A DNA stretch of 64,000 bases from Macrothele yani (GCA_039090855.1 CM077024.1:66776594-66840593), one strand, 5' to 3'. Counted from the stretch's first letter, positions 12,493 to 23,452 are shown. Notes: generated by a model from the letters alone, not told the origin. Numbers and translations: made by a program.

Positions 12493-12493
<1 letters not shown>
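12120..12493. other. Unassigned AT-rich gap
   Basis: Nothing recognised. It separates the decayed Tc1-like remnant from the GT microsatellite and contains a short ccaaccaaccaacc tract at about 12162-12175. Confidence 0.5.

Positions 12494-12528
<35 letters not shown>
12494..12528. repeat. (GT)n microsatellite
   Basis: About 17 GT units next to the 3' end of the minus-strand RTE fragment. RTE-type LINEs often end in, or insert beside, simple repeats. Confidence 0.95.
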
Positions 12529-12529
<1 letters not shown>

Positions 12530-12544
12530 GAGCCTATTTATATC

Positions 12545-13510
12545 TGCAGATACATCATCATCAGCAGCAGCAGCGACAATTCCGATCCACTGCTGAATGA
12601 AAGTCTTCCCAAGTCTTTTGTACAACTTAATATCTTGAGCTTCTCCTCCATGTCACCCCGGCATGCTTCGAATTTCATTCACCCATGTACCACGTGGTCT
12701 GTTTCAGGACTCATTTCTTTCCCTTGGTATCCAGTCTAGTATTTCAGTTGTCCAACGATGATCAGTTCTTCTAGAAATACCGTATGTCCAGCCTATACCC
12801 ATTTGAGGGTTTTTACTTGGTCATAATGTTATTTGCCTCCGTCATTTTGCTGAAGAATGAATTTCTTTTCCTATCTTCCTTAATTACACCAAACATGTAT
12901 ATCTCCTTGCCTTTTTCAGTGGTCCGTAGCCTCTGTATGTTTCTTTTAGTTAAGGTCCATGTATCTGATGCATAAATGAGAACTAAAAGAATGCACTGAT
13001 TCTCCAGTCATTTCTCTTTTAAGAAATAGTGGTAACTTATACTTGAAAATTTCAGTATTTCTCCCAAATGCTCTCTAACCAAGTTTCACGCCCCTGTTAA
13101 TTTTTTCTTCGATGTGGCTCTCACTTGATATCTGTTGTCCAAAGTAAATGTAAGCATCGCTCTAAGGGACTACCTTACAAAAGAGCTATGTCGTCAGTAA
13201 ACCGAAGGTGAATTAAATATTATCTATTAATTTTTATCTCTTTGTCTTCCGACTTCAATTACTGGAAAACATTCTGTAATGTAGCATTGAAAAGTTTGGG
13301 AGAAATGGGGCCACATTGTCTCATTTCCTTTCCAATTTTTATACGTGATGTTTCCTCAAATAATCGAAACATTGCTCCTGCATTTTCATAGATACTCGTA
13401 CTTTTAATAATATTAACTTGCGCATCTTCAATATCTCATAATTTTAAAAACAATGTAACTGCTGACAGTTTTACGGAATCAAAAGACTTATCATAATCAG
13501 CAAAAGCCAT
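12545..13510 (-). pseudogene. RTE-type LINE fragment, reverse transcriptase to 3' end
   Basis: On the minus strand the remnant runs from the palm of the reverse transcriptase (ADYDKSFDSVKLSAV near 13500, where the intact family has a YEKAFDS-like motif) through a segment like IKIGKEMRQCGPISPKLFNA, then TDTWTLTKRNIQRLRTTEKG-like sequence near 12900-12970, to the C-terminal KTFIQQW signature at about 12600. The 3' tail near 12545-12570 contains catcatcatcagcagcagc, the ATG/TGA-type repeats typical of RTE 3' ends. Multiple stops and frameshifts; 5'-truncated, as usual for LINE insertions. It meets a plus-strand RTE fragment head to head at about 13520. Confidence 0.8.
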
Positions 13511-13529
13511 AGGTACGAAGAATGGGATA

Positions 13530-14281
13530 AAAATAGATAAATATTAATGGATACTATTTAACCCACCTTCGTTTCACTCTCGAGATAGTTATTTTTGCAA
13601 TTACTCTCTGAAACTGCAAAGTATAATCCAGGAATTTGCTGGCAAAAGTAAAGGAGTGAGTTTAAAGACAAATTTATAGAAAACGAAATTCATGTATGTG
13701 TTTAGAAGAACTGAAGATTTAGCGATTGATGAGACAAATCTAGAAGTAATCGATGAAACAGATATCAAGCGAAGGTCATACCTGAGAAGAAAATTATAAG
13801 CGAAAAAGCTTGGTTATAGAGCATTTGGGAGAAACTAATTTACAAGAGCAATTTAACATTGTCTTAAAAAAGTGTCTGATCAGTGTCTCATTCCAGTTCG
13901 TACCAATGAATCAGAGACATGGATCTTAAGAAAAAAGAACATACAGAGGCTGCGAATAATTGAAAGAAGCATGGAAAGACATATGCTTGGTATAACCTGG
14001 GAAGACAGAAAGAGAACGCATTCACAGGAAAATGACAAGAGAGTTGATGACATCTTGACCAAAAATAAAAACCCTGAAATGGCTCATTGCTAGAAGAAAT
14101 GACCGCCGTTGGTCAACTGTAATATTAAACTGGATATCAAGACATAGAAAAAAAGCCCACAAGGACACCATCTCGGAAGTATGGCGGAGCGACATGGAAG
14201 AAACTGGCTCAAAACAGAAAGTTGTAAAAGAGACATGAGAATACCTTCATCCAGTAGTGGATGGATAATGGGTTGATTATA

Positions 14282-14283
<2 letters not shown>
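13530..14283 (+). pseudogene. RTE-type LINE 3' fragment
   Basis: The C-terminal region of an RTE polyprotein: SETWILRKKNIQRLRIIERS, then MERHMLGITWEDRKR (from about 13910), VDDILTK and, in a shifted frame, AERHGRNWLKT (about 14180-14215). The 3' end reads ggatggataatgggttgat and is followed directly by a TA microsatellite. Three other RTE fragments in this window share the SETW-L-KK-I-RL signature. 5'-truncated, with stops and frameshifts. The junction with the opposite-strand fragment to its left is near 13520. Confidence 0.8.

Positions 14284-14330
<47 letters not shown>
14284..14330. repeat. (TA)n microsatellite
   Basis: About 23 TA units directly at the 3' end of the plus-strand RTE fragment, likely seeded by or part of the LINE tail. 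Confidence 0.95.
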
Positions 14331-14332
<2 letters not shown>

Positions 14333-14389
14333 AAGCTTCCAAAAATAACCTTTGAATACATAAAGCATTCAGATTAACAGATAGATATA

Positions 14390-15601
14390 CACTGAAGTGC
14401 CAGAAAAACTGGTACAGACGAGCTTATGCAAAATACATAGCAACGTCACCTATGCGCGTACTCGGTTGCATCCGTCAGTGCGTATATAAAGCGATAGACA
14501 TCCTTGCCAGCTGTCAGAGCTGTTTTTGGCATGAGAATGACAAGTAAAAACGATTTAAGCGATTTTCAACGCGGTGTCATAGTTGGCGCTCGTGAGATGG
14601 GCCATAGTATTTCGGAGGTAGAAACGAAGTTCGGATTTTCACGGACGACCATTGCAAGGGTGTACCGTGACTACAAGAATTCCGGCAAAACCTCCAACCT
14701 ACGATACCATAGTGGCCGTAAAAAGACATTGGATGAACGTGACCATCGTCGGCTGTCAAGAATCGTTTCACGAGATAGGCGTGCAACACTCTCGCAGATA
14801 TAAACGGAATTCAATGCTGGAGCCTCAACAAGCATCAGCGCCCGGACTGTGCAACGTACCCTGCACGATATGGGCTTTGGGAGCCAACGCCCTACTCGAG
14901 TCCCCTTGATGGGTGCACGACACAGAGCTATGCGCCTCGTTTGGGCACGGCATCACCGCCACTGGACACTTGATGACTGGAAACAAGTAGCCTGGTCTGA
15001 CGAGTCGCGTTTCCAACTGTGTCGGGCAGATGGAAAGATTCGTGTGTGGCGCAAACCCCATGAAGCCATGGATCCCGCCTGTCAACAGGGAACTTTACCG
15101 GATGGTAAGGGGTCCGTAATGGCCTGGGGTGTGTTTAGCTAGACTTCACTGGGACCCCTGGTACGTCTACAAACATCTGTGACCGGCCAACGCTATGTCC
15201 GTATCCTTTCTGACGAGGTACATGTCCTGCATTTATGCTGATGGGTTAGGCCTGTTCCACGAGGAGAATGCACCTCCCCACAAGTGTCGGGACGCCACAT
15301 TACGGTTAGAGGAGCATTCATCTGAGTTTGGGGTGTTGCCATTCCCACCGAAGTTCCCAGATCTGAACGTGATAGAACACATTTGGGATGCCATGCAACG
15401 CGCTGTCGAACACAGGAATCCGAGACCTCGGAATACACCCGAATTGTGGAACGCTCTACAGGAAGTATGGTATGCATTGCCTGCAGCATATTTCCAGAAG
15501 CTAGTGAAGTCCATGCCCCATCGTATTTCTGCAGTCCTGCGCTCCCGTGGGGGACCTACCAAGTATTAGACTGGTGTACCAGTTTTTCTGGCACTTCAGT
15601 G
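14390..15601 (+). mobile_element. Tc1-like element, 1212 bp, perfect termini
   Basis: The first and last 27 bases are exact inverted copies (starting cactgaagtgccagaaaaac), flanked by TA at 14388-14389 and 15602-15603. A TATA-like gcgtatataaag lies at about 14480-14491, just upstream of the probable start codon. Perfect termini suggest a rather young copy, although the transposase gene has two stops, a frameshift and one changed catalytic residue. Confidence 0.95.
14531..15569 (+). pseudogene. Tc1-like transposase pseudogene (middle Asp changed to Glu)
   Basis: I start at 14531 (MRMTSKNDLSDFQRG), which places the first HTH (SISEVETKFGFSRTTIARVY) at about residues 24-43; an upstream in-frame ATG at 14504 is possible. 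After a TAA near 14801 the frame continues with the second HTH (ISARTVQRTLHDMGFGSQRP) and the first Asp motif WSDESRF (about 14995-15015). A TAG follows WGVFS near 15139, and a frameshift lies near 15190. The last part, 15195-15569, carries HEENAPPHK, where the family usually has a D before N, so the second Asp is replaced by Glu. The Glu motif FPDLNVIEHIWD is intact. Normal length for the family (about 340 residues) if read through. Confidence 0.9.
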
Positions 15602-15603
15602 TA

Positions 15604-16335
15604 GGTTAACCATATGATCAGATTAATTAATGGAAATAAAGAATAAACGTGATCGTCAGACGTGTGGCCAGCTTGGTGCATTTCGGACTTACGCTCTAAT
15701 GAAATGGCAAAAAAAGCCTTTTCAATGAAGGGTTAATATTGATACAGTCAACCGCAGTGCGTTGAAATGGCTCACCGCTTACAACGAACATAATATAAGC
15801 AAGACATCATGGCAAGTCATGTTGTGATATTAATTCAGATCTGCGGTACGCACAAACACACACAATAAATCAGCCTCAGCCTAAAGTGTTCTCTTTGATT
15901 TTTTTTAAGCTTGCGAAATAACTGGTACTTATAGGAATAGTGTCTAATCTGTAAATTGAAACAGGGTGAATTTTGAACTGTGCGACCAACTAAATCTAGT
16001 GAAAGGTACATCTCCAACAAACCAGTTTGAATAGTTAAGGGCCCAAGTAAACTTACGGATCTAGGTAAACTAAAAGAAAACTGTACTTGTTAGTCGCTCA
16101 GTCAGATTGAGTATGACGCCAAGTGAACAAGCAAATCGATAGGAGAGCAAACAGTGATCGTTCGCAAGTTTTGACATTTATTGATGGCAGCAGAACCAAG
16201 AGTTGATGAATAATTCTATGTCCAGCTTGTAGAGTTGGATAACAAACCCCAACAGGATAACTTTACGAACTAGGATCGGTATTTAATAAACATGTAAATT
16301 AACAGAAAATTATTAAAAGAAACAAAATTACATAG
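15604..16335. other. Unassigned AT-rich DNA
   Basis: No gene, repeat or transposon signature recognised between the Tc1-like element and the SINE. Confidence 0.55.
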
Positions 16336-16339
16336 AGAC

Positions 16340-16600
16340 TGGTCTACTTTGCTCTGGTGGTTGAGTGGTCAGAAGCCAGGGGTCTAGGCTAACTGTCCCA
16401 GTTGGGCCAGTGTTCAAGTCCCAGATGCCCTACGTTTGCCCTACGGTGACTGGAAGTCATCTCTGTTCCTTGACTGAAACAGTCATTCAGTCATCCCTAA
16501 ATTAGGCACAGATGATTCTTGCCGCCCTTGAAGGGAGGTGGGTAGTTAACCCCCAAAGCAGCCTCATCTGGCGGACATATACAACATAAAAAAGAAATAG
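16340..16600 (+). mobile_element. tRNA-headed SINE, type 2
   Basis: The head contains a Pol III A-box-like tggttgagtgg (about 16359-16369) and a B-box-like gtgttcaagtccc (about 16410-16422). The body has the short core ccctaaattaggcacagatg (about 16495-16514) and ends in an A-rich tail (acataaaaaagaaa). The core shares ccctaaattagg with the otherwise different type 1 SINEs of this window. Single copy here. Confidence 0.65.
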
Positions 16601-16604
16601 CTAA

Positions 16605-17070
16605 TTCTAATGTACCTTAAGAATGAGAATTTGACTGATGGCCACAGAGCAAAACGCAAGAATGACATTGCGAGCCAAAGGCTTATGAAATTGAAATAAA
16701 GGCTCTTTGAAAAGCCGGCTAAATTAAAACAAAAACTTATTACGCATTTCGTATCATAGATTAAATACTTGTCACAGATGCAAGGCATAGTGGTTATTCA
16801 TTTGGTGAGCTAGGATCTTCGAAGCGCTAGTCTCTAATCTAATGAAGATGAACTGATGATCAACCCAAGCACTAAAATTACTTCTCAAGCTTACAGATAA
16901 GTATATGGTTAGTCACTGACAAGTTAGCTTAATAGTCAGCTTAATTCAGAGGATGCTAGATATCAAACAACTGTCATATCCCTTTCATGAACTGATTGCA
17001 ATTAGCCATGAACATATGATCATGTACTGATCATCACTGGTACAATAAGCAGGAAATAAACCATCACATA
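16605..17070. other. Unassigned AT-rich DNA
   Basis: No gene or repeat recognised between the SINE tail and the minus-strand Tc1-like element. Confidence 0.55.
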
Positions 17071-17072
17071 TA

Positions 17073-18296
17073 CACTGAAGAGCAATTGAATATGAGGTAC
17101 CTGTTTAGTAACGTGTAGCACCACCTTTCGCCCTGATGACGGCTGCGATTCGTCTCGGCATGGACTCGACAAGCACCGGAAGCCTTGGGAAGCCACACGG
17201 ATCCACGATCCCTGAACAAGCTCCCACAGTTCACGAAGATTGATGGAGGGGGGGGGGGGTCAGAGCCTCTAACATCTCTCTCAATGGCATCCCGGATGTG
17301 CTCGATGGGGTTGAGGAGAGGTGACCCAGCTGGCCAAGGAAGCGAGGTCACGCCGGTAGAGTGCTCATCCAACTATTCGGATACAATTCGGTAGCGATGG
17401 CACGGTGCATTGTCTTGTTGCAGGATGAGGTCCCCAGTGGGATGTTGAAGACGCACAAACGGGAGCAAATGGTCGTCCAGGTTATCCCAGTAACGTTGAA
17501 CTGTAAGGGACGATGTCACACGTACCAGGGGTCCCATTTCAGTCCACGTAAACAGTCTCCAGACGAGAATGCCACCCCCACCAGCTTGAAGAGTACCCTG
17601 CTGGCAAGAAGGATCCATGGCTTCATGTGGTTTGCGCCGTACTCGTATCCAGCCATCCGCATGTACCAACGTGAATCTCGACTCATCAGTCCAGACAACA
17701 TTTTCCCACATGTCTAGGGTCCAGTAGCGATGTTCCCGTGCCCATGCTAATCTTTGCACCCTGTGATGTGCGGTCAGCAGCGGTACCGTCGTGGGACGAT
17801 GGCTTCTGTACCCCATAGCGAGGAGATGGTTCTGGATCGTGTGGCTGCTTACACGTTTTTGTGCACCAGCGTTAAATTGCCGAGTGATTTCTTGCACTGT
17901 GGCCCGTCTATCCGCTGTTACAATGCGAGCTAGCGGACGATGACCCCGCTCATCCACACGCTGTTATCCACGGCCGTTGGCCCTTGCAGGGATGGTTTTA
18001 CCGGATTCGATGTACTCACGGTGCACCCGTGACACAGTGGCTCTTGAAAATCCCAGTGCCTGCACGACTTCCGAGATGGAGTGACCCATTCGTCGGGCCC
18101 CGACAATTTGCCTACGATCAAATGCGCTTAGATCCTTCGTCTTACCAATACTGCGTCCGAATCTTACTGATTCCCGTCGCATCACTCCTTATACTGTCGG
18201 ATCGCTGCGTACGTCATGTCGTTTCCGTTTACAGTGCCGCCCACAGCGCCACATTTGCATAATGCTAGCTGTCCCTAATTCACTTGCTCTTCAGTG
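17073..18296 (-). mobile_element. Tc1-like element, 1224 bp, best-preserved catalytic triad
   Basis: Termini match as inverted repeats for at least 13 bases (cactgaagagcaa) with further similarity beyond, flanked by TA at 17071-17072 and 18297-18298. The outermost cactgaag also opens the Tc1-like element at 14390, so the two families have related ends. The transposase gene runs on the minus strand and has lost little sequence. Confidence 0.92.
17100..18185 (-). pseudogene. Tc1-like transposase, triad intact, three disabling lesions
   Basis: The start is the ATG at 18185 (MMRRESVRFGRSIGKTKDLS). The first HTH is SISEVVQALGFSRATVSRVH; the second includes SSHTIQNHLLAMGYRSHRP. All three catalytic residues are present: WTDESRF, LQQDNAPCH and LNPIEHIRD. 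Only three clear lesions break it: a TAA at 17964-17966 in the linker, a TAG at 17373-17375 after the middle Asp motif, and a frameshift at a run of C (plus-strand G run, about 17248-17258) that scrambles the last 50 or so residues. Frames on both sides of each stop are the same. This is the most recently inactivated Tc1-like copy in the window. Confidence 0.92.
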
Positions 18297-18299
18297 TAT

Positions 18300-19065
18300 C
18301 AAAATCAAAAGGTGCCTCGGGATGAAACATTTACCACTTTGTAAACAGAGCAGCGTTAAAATCAAGAATCACAGGCATGCTGAACAGAAAATCGCATCTC
18401 AAGAGAACAACTTTTCGGTGCAACAGATTTTCGATCAGTAAAATTTAGATCTGTGAGGTCTTTCTCGCAACAATGTCAACCATAAGAAATGAATAAGTAG
18501 TGAGAATTCATACTGTGAATATTATGCTAGTTCACTTGCTGTTCAACGCACGTACATGCAATTCAAAATTCTCATAAAAGGTACATTTTAGCCCGCTGGA
18601 AAGAAAGAATGGAGATAGCACAAGGGTGTTAAGTGAACGGCACTCCGTTGAAAACTTTAAACCACCTGTATTACTATGCAGGAACTAGTCTCCAAGTCTA
18701 AGATTTTTAAAGCAGAATAATACCCCAGGCCTTTTCAGGAGACGGAAGAGCTAGCATTGCACTCAAGAGATAATAATCAACTTTTAAGGTTCATTCCAGC
18801 ATCTCCGCAAAATCATGTAAAAACTGTGAACAGCATAATTGTCAGCAATAATCGCCTTTTATTCAGGGACCACTTCAATATGTATGCTCTTCAAACCACA
18901 GAACGTTTCTGAATTAAAAAATGTGGTTTTCATAAATAGGATACACATTCAGGTGTTCAGTTTAGTAGTCCTGATAAAATGTTGGGGCAAGTGAAGCTAT
19001 CATTCTAAAGTTCACCCAGATGAATTAGCATAATATTTTCAGGGAAGGAAAAAAAAAAAAAAAAA
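18300..19065. other. Unassigned AT-rich DNA
   Basis: No gene or transposon recognised. It ends in a run of about 19 A at 19049-19067, directly before a SINE head. Confidence 0.55.
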
Positions 19066-19068
19066 AAG

Positions 19069-19289
19069 GGCCGCCTCGGTGGCACATGGGTCTAAGCGGT
19101 GACTTATGACCATTCGCCCGAGAAGGGTCCGGGTTCGAATCCCGTGAGGCATGGATGTTGTATTTGTCTTACGCCACTGGCTCTCTCCCTTCCCTGGAGC
19201 CAGTGGTCCTAAATTAGGGGCGGGCGACTGCTTATGGCCCATTGAGTAGCTCACGGTGGTCGTTAAACCATCAATCAGAAAAAAAAAAT
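19069..19289 (+). mobile_element. tRNA-headed SINE, type 1
   Basis: The tRNA-like head starts ggccgcctcggtggcacatg and has a clear B box (gggttcgaatcc, about 19131-19142). The body contains cctaaattaggggcgggcg (about 19209-19227) and ctcacggtggtcgttaaacc, and ends in an A run. Copies or fragments of the same family are at 26234, 31315, 32231, 41482, 41749 and probably 43120, on both strands, so this is the dominant SINE here. Confidence 0.85.
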
Positions 19290-19291
19290 AC

Positions 19292-22030
19292 TTCAGCATC
19301 TTTTGTGACCAATAATTTCTAAACACGTTCAAGGCGCGTTTTTCTTTTAGGATTTAACTACCACCAAGAGCAACTGTTAGGGATATAAATAGTTGTCTGT
19401 CTTAATTTGGGGAAGCTGGTTCTAGGGAAGGGACAGAGGCAGGGCTTCATCTGGGACTCGAGCAGGGACCATCACGAAGAAAGGTTAGAAGACCGCGTCT
19501 CTGACTATTCGGCAACCGGGACGAGACAGGCTTATCCCATTCTTGTCAGAGAAAAATGGCTGCAGAGCGGAATGTCTCTCTCTATGGTTTTGTTTCCGAA
19601 GATGGTTCATGTATTCTGAGTTGATGTTTAGCTACCGCGGACGCTGGCAACATGTTTGATTGGTGGATCACGTGATGTTTGAAGACTTTCCACTTCATAC
19701 CCAGACCGCATCAAAAGCTCAGCTCTAAATTTAAATAACTCGACAATGCCAGTAACGTTAAGCACATTCCTTCATCACAATATAAATGTTTTGGGGTGTG
19801 TATATGGAAAAACATATACTTTCTTATTAAACACTTCACTTTTCAGGAAAACTGCGTAGCTTTTCTGAGGTCAAACAAAAGAAAGTGACTAAGACGCTAA
19901 ATATGTTTTTTTTTTTTTTTTTTTGCTGTTTTCAGAAGCGATGAAGTTATAGATGAAAATTTGCTGCATGGAATCGTGCACGGCTTAATCGCTACTCGGT
20001 GAGTGAGGCGTTCCGGAAGACATTCAAAATCACATTTTATATGACAATGTGAACCCGTATCGTGTAGATTGGTCGTGATGGGGGTGTTAACAACTTGCCA
20101 TTCCACCCCCACCTAGTCGCCAATTACCTGGCACGGAACTGGCGTCTTTCTTTTTTCTGCAGGAGGACTCCACCCCCACCTATAGCTGTGCTCCTGTCAC
20201 CGGCCTTACAAGATTGTTGACGTCATGACGGACTCTAGAAAAACCATCATCACGTGACCTCCCACACCGTAAATTGCGACACACGGAACTGGTCACGACA
20301 GAGTCCGCGAAAAGACAATTATTTTCGACCCTTTGACCCATGACACCGAAAAAGAACCGGTTGTCTCCCAAGGCGGCGAGCAAGGGGGAGACTGTAGAAG
20401 GACGACGACGGGCGGGATCGTGGGAAACTTTAATGAGAGTCATCCAAGCACTCCTGCTCTATGATTTGCCCAAGAATAACATTCTGTCTGTCCTTTACTC
20501 TAACGGCGGTAACACCATTTCACTAGATGATCCTTGAAACATTGTTGGAAATTCCTTTATTCTCTCTCACTCACTCACTTGCCAGCTATCTGAATGAGTT
20601 CATTCTCTGAACTTGCGTTAGGAGGACAAACACACGAGAGTGAGCTTTTCACGTGAGGAAAATGAGTTAATATCTTAAAAAAAAATCTGGAAAGGAAAAA
20701 AAAAACCTAAAGTGAAAAAAAAAATTAATGATATACATTCTTCCGGTTTTCTTTGTGCAAGATAATGAAAATAAGAAGGTGACACCAAATTATCAGGTGT
20801 GAATAAACATGTCTTTTGACAAAAGTCTCAAACGAACAAAGCTAAAGGTATTCCAAATTAAAAATCAAATGAAATGTTTTTAGTAGCATTCTAACAAAAA
20901 AGAAAAGAAAAACGACAACTGAATTTCGTCCATCTAGCCAAATAAATTAATAAATAAATGAAATAATTTTTTTTGCACCAGCACATTTGAGGATGAAAAA
21001 AAAAATATTTTTACGGAAAGGAAAAAAATTGTACTATGAAAGGCAGATAACACACATAAAATATTCGCCTAACTGAAAACCACTCATTCAAACAAGATTT
21101 TTCACAATCGCATTTGTTCAGAAAGATGTGTGGTCTCACGGAGATATTCCCACGAACAGGAATACAGTTCCACCGCTAGAAAAGGCATTTAACAGTAGAA
21201 CTGCGTATGACAAAAAGGAAAGATTATATGTCAAATGTTCCAGAAAGTGGAAGTTTTCCGAAACGAAAAGAATATTTTCAACCGGACCTCTAGTGGTGAA
21301 GATAGTGAGACCAACAGAATACACGTTTGCAACCTCCAGCAGTCAAATACAAAACGTTTCTTACAGAGAATTAAATTTCGTGAAAAAAAGGGGGTGGGGT
21401 GAGGGTTGATCTTTAGAAGCGGAGATACGGTCGCTAAAAGAAACAGAGATTGTAGCATTTATCGTAAAACTATGCAATATTAGAATTAAAAAAAAAAAAA
21501 GCAGAATGTTGTCATAAAGTAAGCTATGCAGAATTAATTTTTCCGGTCGGAGGTTTAGACGTGGGGAACTCATCTCAAATATTCATTTATTCTCTTTGTA
21601 GAACAATTATTAGAAGCAGAAAATGTGCATAAGCACTGATTGTAGTGTCAGGTGTTGGATGCAAAAAGAATCTTTTGCACCGGAATTCTGAAAACGGAGG
21701 TACCACTTTAAAAAGAAATATGCATTTACATTTTCTTCAGGCTTAACCAGGAAAAGTAGATAATGGAAATGACATGGTTTTCATAGTAGACGCTATGCGA
21801 CATAAAAAAGACATTTCAAATCGAACTTTTCGAAGCAGAGAAAATCGGTGTGATAAACTATTACTATACTTTTAGCGCCGCAGCGGGAAAATTGGGTGTT
21901 ATTTGAAGTACAAAATATGCACAAGACTTTCATCGTGGTATTTTCTGAAAATGTAATCTCTTTAATCGAAATTTCAGGTATACCTGCAAACAGAAACCGC
22001 CACTAAGCGAGCTTGCAGTAGCAGCTATGA
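19292..22030. other. Unassigned DNA with one GC-richer block
   Basis: No gene recognised. The block at about 20090-20470 is GC-richer, repeats tccacccccaccta (about 20104 and 20168), and contains gacgtcatgacg and tcacgtgac palindromic words; it could be regulatory, but no adjacent gene supports that. From 20640 to 21060 the DNA is strongly A-rich on the plus strand. A T run is at about 19905-19924. Confidence 0.45.
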
Positions 22031-22035
22031 AGTAA

Positions 22036-23039
22036 AGATGGCGTCTGTGACAAAGAAGGCACACTGCGTTGTGTTGTGTAGTTGGCAGAAACAAAATCCA
22101 CTGCCTGTGTTGAGCGGAAGTTCAGAACGATGTACGGGAAAACGCCATTTGATATGAAGTTAATTAAGTCGTGGACGACAATATTGGAAACAGCAATAGC
22201 GAGAAATGGAAGGATCATTGTAAGATCATTAGTTTCTTAAGAAACAGCGGGAAACATTGAAATAGTTTTCAAGCAGTCACCAACCAAGTCCGCGAGACAG
22301 GCTTCACGCGACTTACAGAAACCAAAATCTACGGTGCAGAGGTGTTTCAGAAGCATTTGCAGTTACACGCCTACAAGTTACACATTCTTCAAGAATTGCA
22401 ACCTGATGACCGTTCAAAACGTGTAACATTTGCTAATAACATTTTGAACCTCATTGACCAGGATAATGACTTCTTGCTAAGTGTCTGCTTTTCAGACGAG
22501 GCTACGTATAATCTAAGTGGACAAAATCAACAAACACAATACGCGAGTTTGGTGCTAGGAAAACCCACACTTCTTAAGCCGGCATATTCGGGACAGTCCG
22601 AAGAACAATGTCTGGTATGGGCTAATGCATGACGGAACAATTGGTCTCTTCTTCTTTGATGAAAAGGTGGTTTACCTCAAATGTGCACTTGGATATGCTC
22701 ATTAATTACGCCGTTTCCCAGCTACAGGACAGGGAGGCGACGGTCATCTTTCAATAAGATGGGGTTCCCCTCATTGGGCACATGTTTTTTGAGAAATTCT
22801 CGAGACAGCATTTATAAATTGATGGATTGGCTGGTATGGACCAATCTCAGGGCCCACAAGATCACCAGAGCTTACCTCGCTGGATTTCTTTGTATGGAGT
22901 TTTGTTAAAGAAGTGGTTCATGCAGTTCCAGATCTGGGAATTTGAGAGAATGCACTACAGAAGCAATAGCAACAGTTATGCCTGAAATGTTGAAAAATGT
23001 GTAGTGCGGGTGCGAATATCATTTAGACATATTACATGG
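22036..23039 (+). pseudogene. Mariner-like transposase (DUF4817-type), 5' part, split by TRIM
   Basis: The N-terminal HTH is readable (LAETKSTACVERKFRTMYGK, then SPTKSARQASRDLQKPKSTV), a style known in arthropod elements whose N-terminus is listed as DUF4817. The core continues with HLQLHAYKLHILQELQPDD and the first Asp motif VCFSDEATYNLSG (about 22485-22525), then FFFDEKVVYLK. The second Asp motif reads DGVPPHWAHVF preceded by a stop (Q codon CAA now TAA, about 22757). The third acidic motif is SPELTSLDFFVWSF. Several frameshifts and stops. The C-terminal codons continue beyond the TRIM insertion: the reading resumes exactly after it at 23630. Confidence 0.8.
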
Positions 23040-23202
23040 TGTGACGTACCTGCCAGCAGGACGCACACGACATAAAGGCAGATAGGAATCAAAATAAGCG
23101 TCTGCGTAGCTCAGTTGGTAGAGCTGTTTGTTCCGGAATAAGCGTACTCGGGTTCGAATCCCGGCGTAGACCAAAAATGACGGAGAAATTTACTTCGTTA
23201 TA
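23040..23202 (+). repeat. 5' LTR of the TRIM
   Basis: 163 bp, starts TGTGACG and ends GTTATA (TG...TA rather than the usual TG...CA). It differs from the 3' LTR at about eight positions, five of them inside the tRNA-like domain. The 3' edge is set by the 4-bp target duplication; the shared sequence happens to run on for a few bases (atggc). Confidence 0.82.
23100..23171 (+). promoter_or_regulatory. tRNA-like domain in 5' LTR (Pol III A and B boxes)
   Basis: Acceptor arms GTCTGCG and CGTAGAC pair over seven positions with one G-T pair. The D arm is GCTC/GAGC, with A box tagctcagttgg at 23107-23118. The B box ggttcgaatcc is at 23151-23161. The anticodon arm is poorly paired here. In the 3' LTR it can form a stem closing on a six-base loop TCCGGA, not the normal seven, so this is tRNA-derived (arginine CCG-like loop is my guess) rather than a working tRNA. 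By position it could act as an internal Pol III promoter. Confidence 0.75.
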
Positions 23203-23203
23203 A

Positions 23204-23215
23204 TGGCGCCCGAAC
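23204..23215 (+). other. Primer binding site, lysine-tRNA type
   Basis: tggcgcccgaac lies one base after the 5' LTR. It is complementary to the 3' end (with CCA) of the lysine tRNA family used as primer by many LTR elements; the match stops after 12 bases. Position and sequence together are strong evidence for reverse transcription by the LTR mechanism. Confidence 0.85.
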
Positions 23216-23452
23216 TATCCGGATGACCCGGCCGTTCAAAATCTCGCATTGGTGTGATGTTATTTCCACACCGCGAGACAGGAAAAATCAGAGAATTCCT
23301 TCTCCAGCGCTTCGAAAAATAAATGTGTGTGGCGTTGCATTCCACACACTAGATTGACTGGGAGTTCTCAAGTGCACGTTCTACAGTGGATGGCTGCCTG
23401 CAACGATTCATGGTCACGGCTGACCCGTGGGCCATGCCCCCGGCCCTCTTTC

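Noticed and set aside
12545..14283. Twin-priming inversion of a single RTE copy
   Set aside because: Both fragments contain the same 3' coding region, whereas twin priming would split one copy into different parts.
23100..23171. Pair of genuine tRNA genes at 23.1 and 23.5 kb
   Set aside because: Both lie at the same offset in 163-bp direct repeats, have defective anticodon arms, and are part of an LTR-type element.
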